Below, piece by piece: positions 5,305 through 7,901 of a DNA stretch of 7,901 nt (positions are counted from its first letter, which is position 1; each line of letters starts with the position of its first letter). Origin of the DNA: an uncultured Micavibrio sp. (GTDB lineage: Bacteria; Pseudomonadota; Alphaproteobacteria; Micavibrionales; UBA1664); the NCBI GenBank assembly GCA_937896295.1, contig CALBME010000180.1, forward strand, positions 1-7,901, written 5' to 3'. Under the pieces are notes generated by a model, which was not told the origin of the DNA, searched no databases, and worked only from the letters and a program-made list of their open reading frames with translations. Made by a program: the position numbers and the translations under genes.

Positions 5305-6018
5305 ATGTTTGAACGTCCGAATCCCGCAACTGCCACAGGTGCGGTTACGTATGATGAGGGCCTGCGCAGCCATTTCCGCAAGGTCTATAACACCATGACC
5401 CTGGGTCTGGTTTTCACGGGCCTGATCGCCGCGCTTTGCGCATCGACACCCGCCATCGTAGCGCTTTTCGCAAAGCCCATGTTCTCGATCGTGGTGGCTT
5501 TCCTGCCTCTGGTTCTGGGTATGGTGCTGTTCAACGGCGGCGCCATGATGAACAAATCCGCAGCCGACCTGCGCACGCGTTTTTTCGTGTTCTCGGGCGC
5601 GTTCGGTCTGTGCCTGACCCCCGTGTTCCTGATCTATACCGGGGCTGATGTGGGCCGCGCCTTTTTCGTGACCGCGGCAACCTTCGCCGGTGCATCGCTG
5701 TGGTCGTATACGACCAAGGCCGACCTTTCCAAATACGGGTCGTTCCTGATGATGGGCGCATGGGGCATTCTCATCGCGCTGGTGGTCAACATGTTCATGC
5801 AGTCGCCGATGATCGACTACGTCATCTCGTGCGCGGGCGTTCTGGTCTACACGGGCCTCACCGCCTATTCGACCCAGGAACTGAAGGAAACATACGCCCA
5901 TTCGAATGGCGACGAAGCCAATAGCAAGATGGCCGTGATGGGCGCGCTCAGCCTGTATATGAACTTCATCATGCTGTTTCAGTTCATCCTGCGCCTGATG
6001 GGCGGCAACCGCGAATAA
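5305..6018 (+). CDS. Bax inhibitor-1 family integral membrane protein (YccA/YetJ-like)
   Basis: An inner-membrane protein of the BI-1/TMBIM family. Bacterial members include the pH-gated calcium leak channel YetJ of Bacillus and E. coli YccA, which restrains FtsH. The product is 237 residues, the usual bacterial length. Seen: a soluble N-terminus with YDEGLRSHFRKVY (16-28), typical of proteobacterial members; seven hydrophobic segments at about 30-50, 57-77, 91-111, 117-136, 146-166, 169-188 and 211-231; and the family patterns TAYSTQELK (186-194) and ALSLYMNFIMLF (214-225). In most relatives I recall, the first reads DTQ and the second LDF, giving the two aspartates that gate YetJ. Here they are Ser189 and Asn220, so the pH-sensing pair seems absent. 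The gene is divergent from FIST, has its own promoter and ends at a strong bidirectional terminator, so it is probably monocistronic. Confidence 0.9.
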   Translation: MFERPNPATATGAVTYDEGLRSHFRKVYNTMTLGLVFTGLIAALCASTPAIVALFAKPMFSIVVAFLPLVLGMVLFNGGAMMNKSAADLRTRFFVFSGAFGLCLTPVFLIYTGADVGRAFFVTAATFAGASLWSYTTKADLSKYGSFLMMGAWGILIALVVNMFMQSPMIDYVISCAGVLVYTGLTAYSTQELKETYAHSNGDEANSKMAVMGALSLYMNFIMLFQFILRLMGGNRE

Positions 6019-6042
6019 TCGCGCTGTTTTTTTCCGCATACG

Positions 6043-6074
6043 AAAAACCCCGCTGATGACAGCGGGGTTTTTTT
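6043..6074. terminator. Bidirectional rho-independent terminator
   Basis: A perfect 7-bp stem, CCCCGCT (6048-6054) with AGCGGGG (6061-6067), encloses the loop GATGAC. It is flanked by five A (6043-6047) and seven T (6068-6074), so it works on both strands. It lies 24 bases after the Bax-inhibitor stop and directly after the cyclase stop (6076-6078) on the other strand, ending both convergent transcripts. Confidence 0.92.
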
Positions 6075-6075
6075 A

Positions 6076-7137
6076 TCAGTTGTTCAGCTTGACGCGCTTT
6101 TGCCGCGGCGCATCCGCTGCAATGACCTGGTTTCGGCCGGATCGTTTGGCCTTGTAAAGTGCGGCGTCAGCACGTTCCAGTAATTCGGATGTTTTTTCGT
6201 TAAGGCCAAGTTCGGCTGCGCCCACCGACATGGTGATGCGCCCCAGGCGTCCGCCCGTCGAACGGTTCAGGATTTCCTTGGCCGCAACCGCCTCGCGCAG
6301 GTCGTTGGCCAGTTTAACGGCGTTTTCGATTTCCGTGCCCGGCAGAAGGACCACGAATTCCTCGCCGCCGTAACGGGCGGGCAGGTCGCGGCCTTTGACG
6401 CCGTCCTTCAGTGTCCGCGCGACAAGACGCAAAACCTGGTCGCCGACCTGGTGGCCGTAATTGTCGTTGAATGACTTGAAGTGATCGATGTCGATCATCA
6501 GAAGCGAAAGGGTCTTCTTGTGCTCGTGCGCTTCATTGACATAGTTGTAGAAGTCGACGTCGAACAGCTTGCGGTTGGCGATACCGGTCAGCGCGTCGGT
6601 CATGGCTTCCTTGCGCACGGTTTCCATTTCCTCGCGCAGTTGCTGCATAACGGATGCCGACTGGTTCAGCTTGTCTTCCAGTGCGCGGTTTTCGTCGACC
6701 ATCTTCTTGGCCTGAAGCATCATGGCGGATGCGACCGCTTTCATTTCGTCTGCCGATTTTGCCTTGTCGAATTCGCTCGACGCGGTTTCGATCTTCAGGC
6801 TGTGCGCGTCGTTCTTGGTATGCACGGCGGCCGCGGCCGATGACACGTTGGTGATGGTTTCCGCGACAAGACCTTCGGCCTTGGTCAGCGCCTCTTCCGA
6901 ACGCAGCGAGGTGTTGAGAAGACGGTTGTGCAGTTCGATGGCGCGGTCTTCTGTCAGTTCGTGGCCGCCGGTGACGATGATGTCGATGGCGCGGATGACT
7001 TCCGGGTCCTGTCCGCTTTCGTAGACGTATAAAAGTTCAAAAATCTGCGGCGTCGGCGGCAGCTTGCCCTGCGCGATCCGCGCAAGCGCCTTGTCGGCAT
7101 AGGCTTTGGCTTTATCGATGGAGTGGTTGTATTTCAC
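6076..7137 (-). CDS. GGDEF diguanylate cyclase with alphaproteobacterial-type N-terminal domain
   Basis: Makes cyclic di-GMP from two GTP. The product is 353 residues, cytoplasmic, without membrane segments. Seen: an N-terminal helical domain (about 8-80, with PPTPQIFELLYVY at 27-39) that I recall from other alphaproteobacterial GGDEF proteins; a long predicted coiled coil (about 85-178), likely for dimerisation; and a complete GGDEF domain (about 179-340) with DALTG (181-185), the metal-binding MIDIDHFK (214-221), the active-site GGEEF (257-261) and the C-terminal ADAALYKAKRSGRN segment (323-336). All catalytic signatures are present, so it should be active. The inhibitory I-site position reads KGRD (248-251) instead of RxxD, so feedback inhibition may be weakened. 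The start is GTG at 7137 with only a poor ribosome site (GGGG at longer spacing). The next gene upstream on the strand is LOG, 125 bases away, so separate transcription is likely. Confidence 0.92.
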   Translation of the reverse strand: MKYNHSIDKAKAYADKALARIAQGKLPPTPQIFELLYVYESGQDPEVIRAIDIIVTGGHELTEDRAIELHNRLLNTSLRSEEALTKAEGLVAETITNVSSAAAAVHTKNDAHSLKIETASSEFDKAKSADEMKAVASAMMLQAKKMVDENRALEDKLNQSASVMQQLREEMETVRKEAMTDALTGIANRKLFDVDFYNYVNEAHEHKKTLSLLMIDIDHFKSFNDNYGHQVGDQVLRLVARTLKDGVKGRDLPARYGGEEFVVLLPGTEIENAVKLANDLREAVAAKEILNRSTGGRLGRITMSVGAAELGLNEKTSELLERADAALYKAKRSGRNQVIAADAPRQKRVKLNN

Positions 7138-7164
7138 GGGATCGGCCCCAAAGGATGAGAAGGA

Positions 7165-7170
7165 ATTATA
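7165..7170 (-). promoter_or_regulatory. Possible -10 element for the diguanylate cyclase gene
   Basis: A perfect TATAAT on the minus strand lies 27 bases before the GTG start, the right place for a promoter. No acceptable -35 hexamer stands 16-18 bases upstream, so it may need an activator or may be chance in an AT-rich gap. Confidence 0.35.
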
Positions 7171-7207
7171 TCCGCCTATAAAAAAATAGCAGGTGAATAA
7201 TGAACCG

Positions 7208-7226
7208 GTGGTTAAAATGAAACCAC
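7208..7226. other. Small inverted repeat in the LOG-cyclase gap
   Basis: GTGGTT (7208-7213) and AACCAC (7221-7226) form a perfect 6-bp stem around a 7-base loop, about 40 bases after the LOG stop on the minus strand. There is no T tract after it, so it is not a standard terminator. It could be a weak 3' hairpin of the LOG transcript or an operator for the cyclase gene. The rest of this 125-base gap is AT-rich, with no gene. Confidence 0.35.
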
Positions 7227-7262
7227 GCTAGAAATTATGAAAATCCGTTGGTAAAGAACGGG

Positions 7263-7847
7263 TTAAATCCACTTGGACGACGGGTCGAATGTCTCGCTCG
7301 GCGCCTCGGTCAGGGCCGTGATGGCGCCTTCAATCGTATCCACCACGGTGATCAGGCGGCGGTCTTCCTCGCGCATGAAGCGCTGGCTGATGACGTTATC
7401 GATCATCTGGATGAACGGGGTCCAGTAGTCCTGCACGTTGACGATGATGATGGGCTTGTCGTGAATGCCCAGCTGGCGCCAGGTCATGACCTCGCACAGC
7501 TCGTCCAGCGTCCCGATCCCGCCCGGCAGCACCACGAACGCATCGGATTTATCGACCATCATCTGTTTACGGATATGCATCGAATCGACGACGTGAAGCT
7601 CGGTCAGTTCCTTGTGCTGGATTTCGCGCTTGGAGATATGTTCGGGAATGATCCCGATGGCACGGCCACCGGCGTCCAGCACGGAGTCGGCCAGAATACC
7701 CATAAGTCCGACGCGTCCGCCGCCATAAACCAGTGTCATGCCCGCCTTGGCCATCAGCTGGCCGAAAGCATGGGTGGTGGTTTTATGGATCTCGTCGCAA
7801 CGGGCGGAGGACCCAAGATAGACGCAGACGGTAGAAACCTTTTTCAT
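7263..7847 (-). CDS. LOG family protein (nucleoside 5'-monophosphate phosphoribohydrolase-like)
   Basis: Rossmann-fold enzyme of the LOG/TIGR00730 family. Characterised members hydrolyse nucleoside monophosphates, including cytokinin riboside monophosphate, to base and ribose 5-phosphate; many bacterial ones are probably AMP or purine salvage enzymes. The product is 194 residues, the family's usual length. Seen: the N-terminal VCVYLGSS strand-loop (7-14), the nucleotide-binding GGGRVGLMG (42-50), the MHIRK segment (90-94) with the conserved Arg-Lys, and the signature PGGIGTLDE (108-116) with the catalytic Glu116. All key residues are present, so it should be active; the physiological substrate cannot be read from sequence. 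There is no good ribosome site before the ATG. A weak promoter-like pair (TTGAAG and TTTAAA, 15 bases apart, minus strand 7858-7884) would give an almost leaderless transcript, which is speculative. Confidence 0.93.
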   Translation of the reverse strand: MKKVSTVCVYLGSSARCDEIHKTTTHAFGQLMAKAGMTLVYGGGRVGLMGILADSVLDAGGRAIGIIPEHISKREIQHKELTELHVVDSMHIRKQMMVDKSDAFVVLPGGIGTLDELCEVMTWRQLGIHDKPIIIVNVQDYWTPFIQMIDNVISQRFMREEDRRLITVVDTIEGAITALTEAPSETFDPSSKWI

Positions 7848-7901
7848 GGGCCAAGTGTTTAAAATGGAAACCCTTTCACTTCAAGGGCCTGTTTGCTACA
7901 T

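Noticed and set aside
5266..6039. Minus-strand open frame (257 codons) opposite the Bax-inhibitor gene
   Set aside because: His/Gln/Arg-rich antisense of a membrane protein; it runs across the promoter and ribosome site of the real gene.
7248..7862. Plus-strand open frame (204 codons) opposite the LOG gene
   Set aside because: Antisense shadow; the minus strand carries both LOG signatures.

Overview
The window reads as part of an alphaproteobacterial chromosome (GC-rich coding, AT-rich gaps, GTG and ATG starts, a GGDEF protein with an N-terminal domain common in Alphaproteobacteria). The exact lineage cannot be fixed from sequence alone; a predatory Micavibrio-like or Rhodospirillales-like lineage is a guess. 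I see no tRNA, rRNA, insertion sequence, CRISPR array or clear sign of recent transfer.

Left half (1-3989, minus strand): one end of a type IVB (Dot/Icm, IncI-Tra-like) secretion or conjugation cluster. Reading leftwards it holds a periplasmic DsbC/DsbG-like thiol-disulfide protein, an unrecognised 323-residue helical protein, a small VirB1-like lytic transglycosylase, the outer-membrane lipoprotein DotD, and the first 232 residues of DotC. DotD and DotC belong to the outer-membrane part of the channel (with DotH, not in the window). The transglycosylase would open the cell wall for it and the disulfide protein would fold its periplasmic parts. In IncI plasmids DotB (TraJ) follows DotD-DotC (TraH-TraI), so dotB is the natural prediction just past position 1.

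Middle (4018-5193, minus strand): a FIST-domain sensor gene ending only 28 bases before the disulfide gene. It could therefore be the first gene of the same transcript. Divergent from it at 5305-6018 (plus strand) is a seven-helix Bax inhibitor-1 family membrane protein with a good ribosome site and promoter.

Right part (minus strand): a GGDEF diguanylate cyclase (6076-7137), which shares a bidirectional terminator with the Bax-inhibitor gene, and a LOG-family nucleotide phosphoribohydrolase (7263-7847). These look like ordinary chromosomal genes, so the secretion cluster is probably embedded in the chromosome.

The most interesting points are the non-Legionella type IVB cluster with its unknown translationally coupled partner, a DotC without a lipobox, the FIST gene at the head of the cluster, and a sequence element shared by two gaps of the cluster. 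One copy of that element contains a perfect DnaA box.
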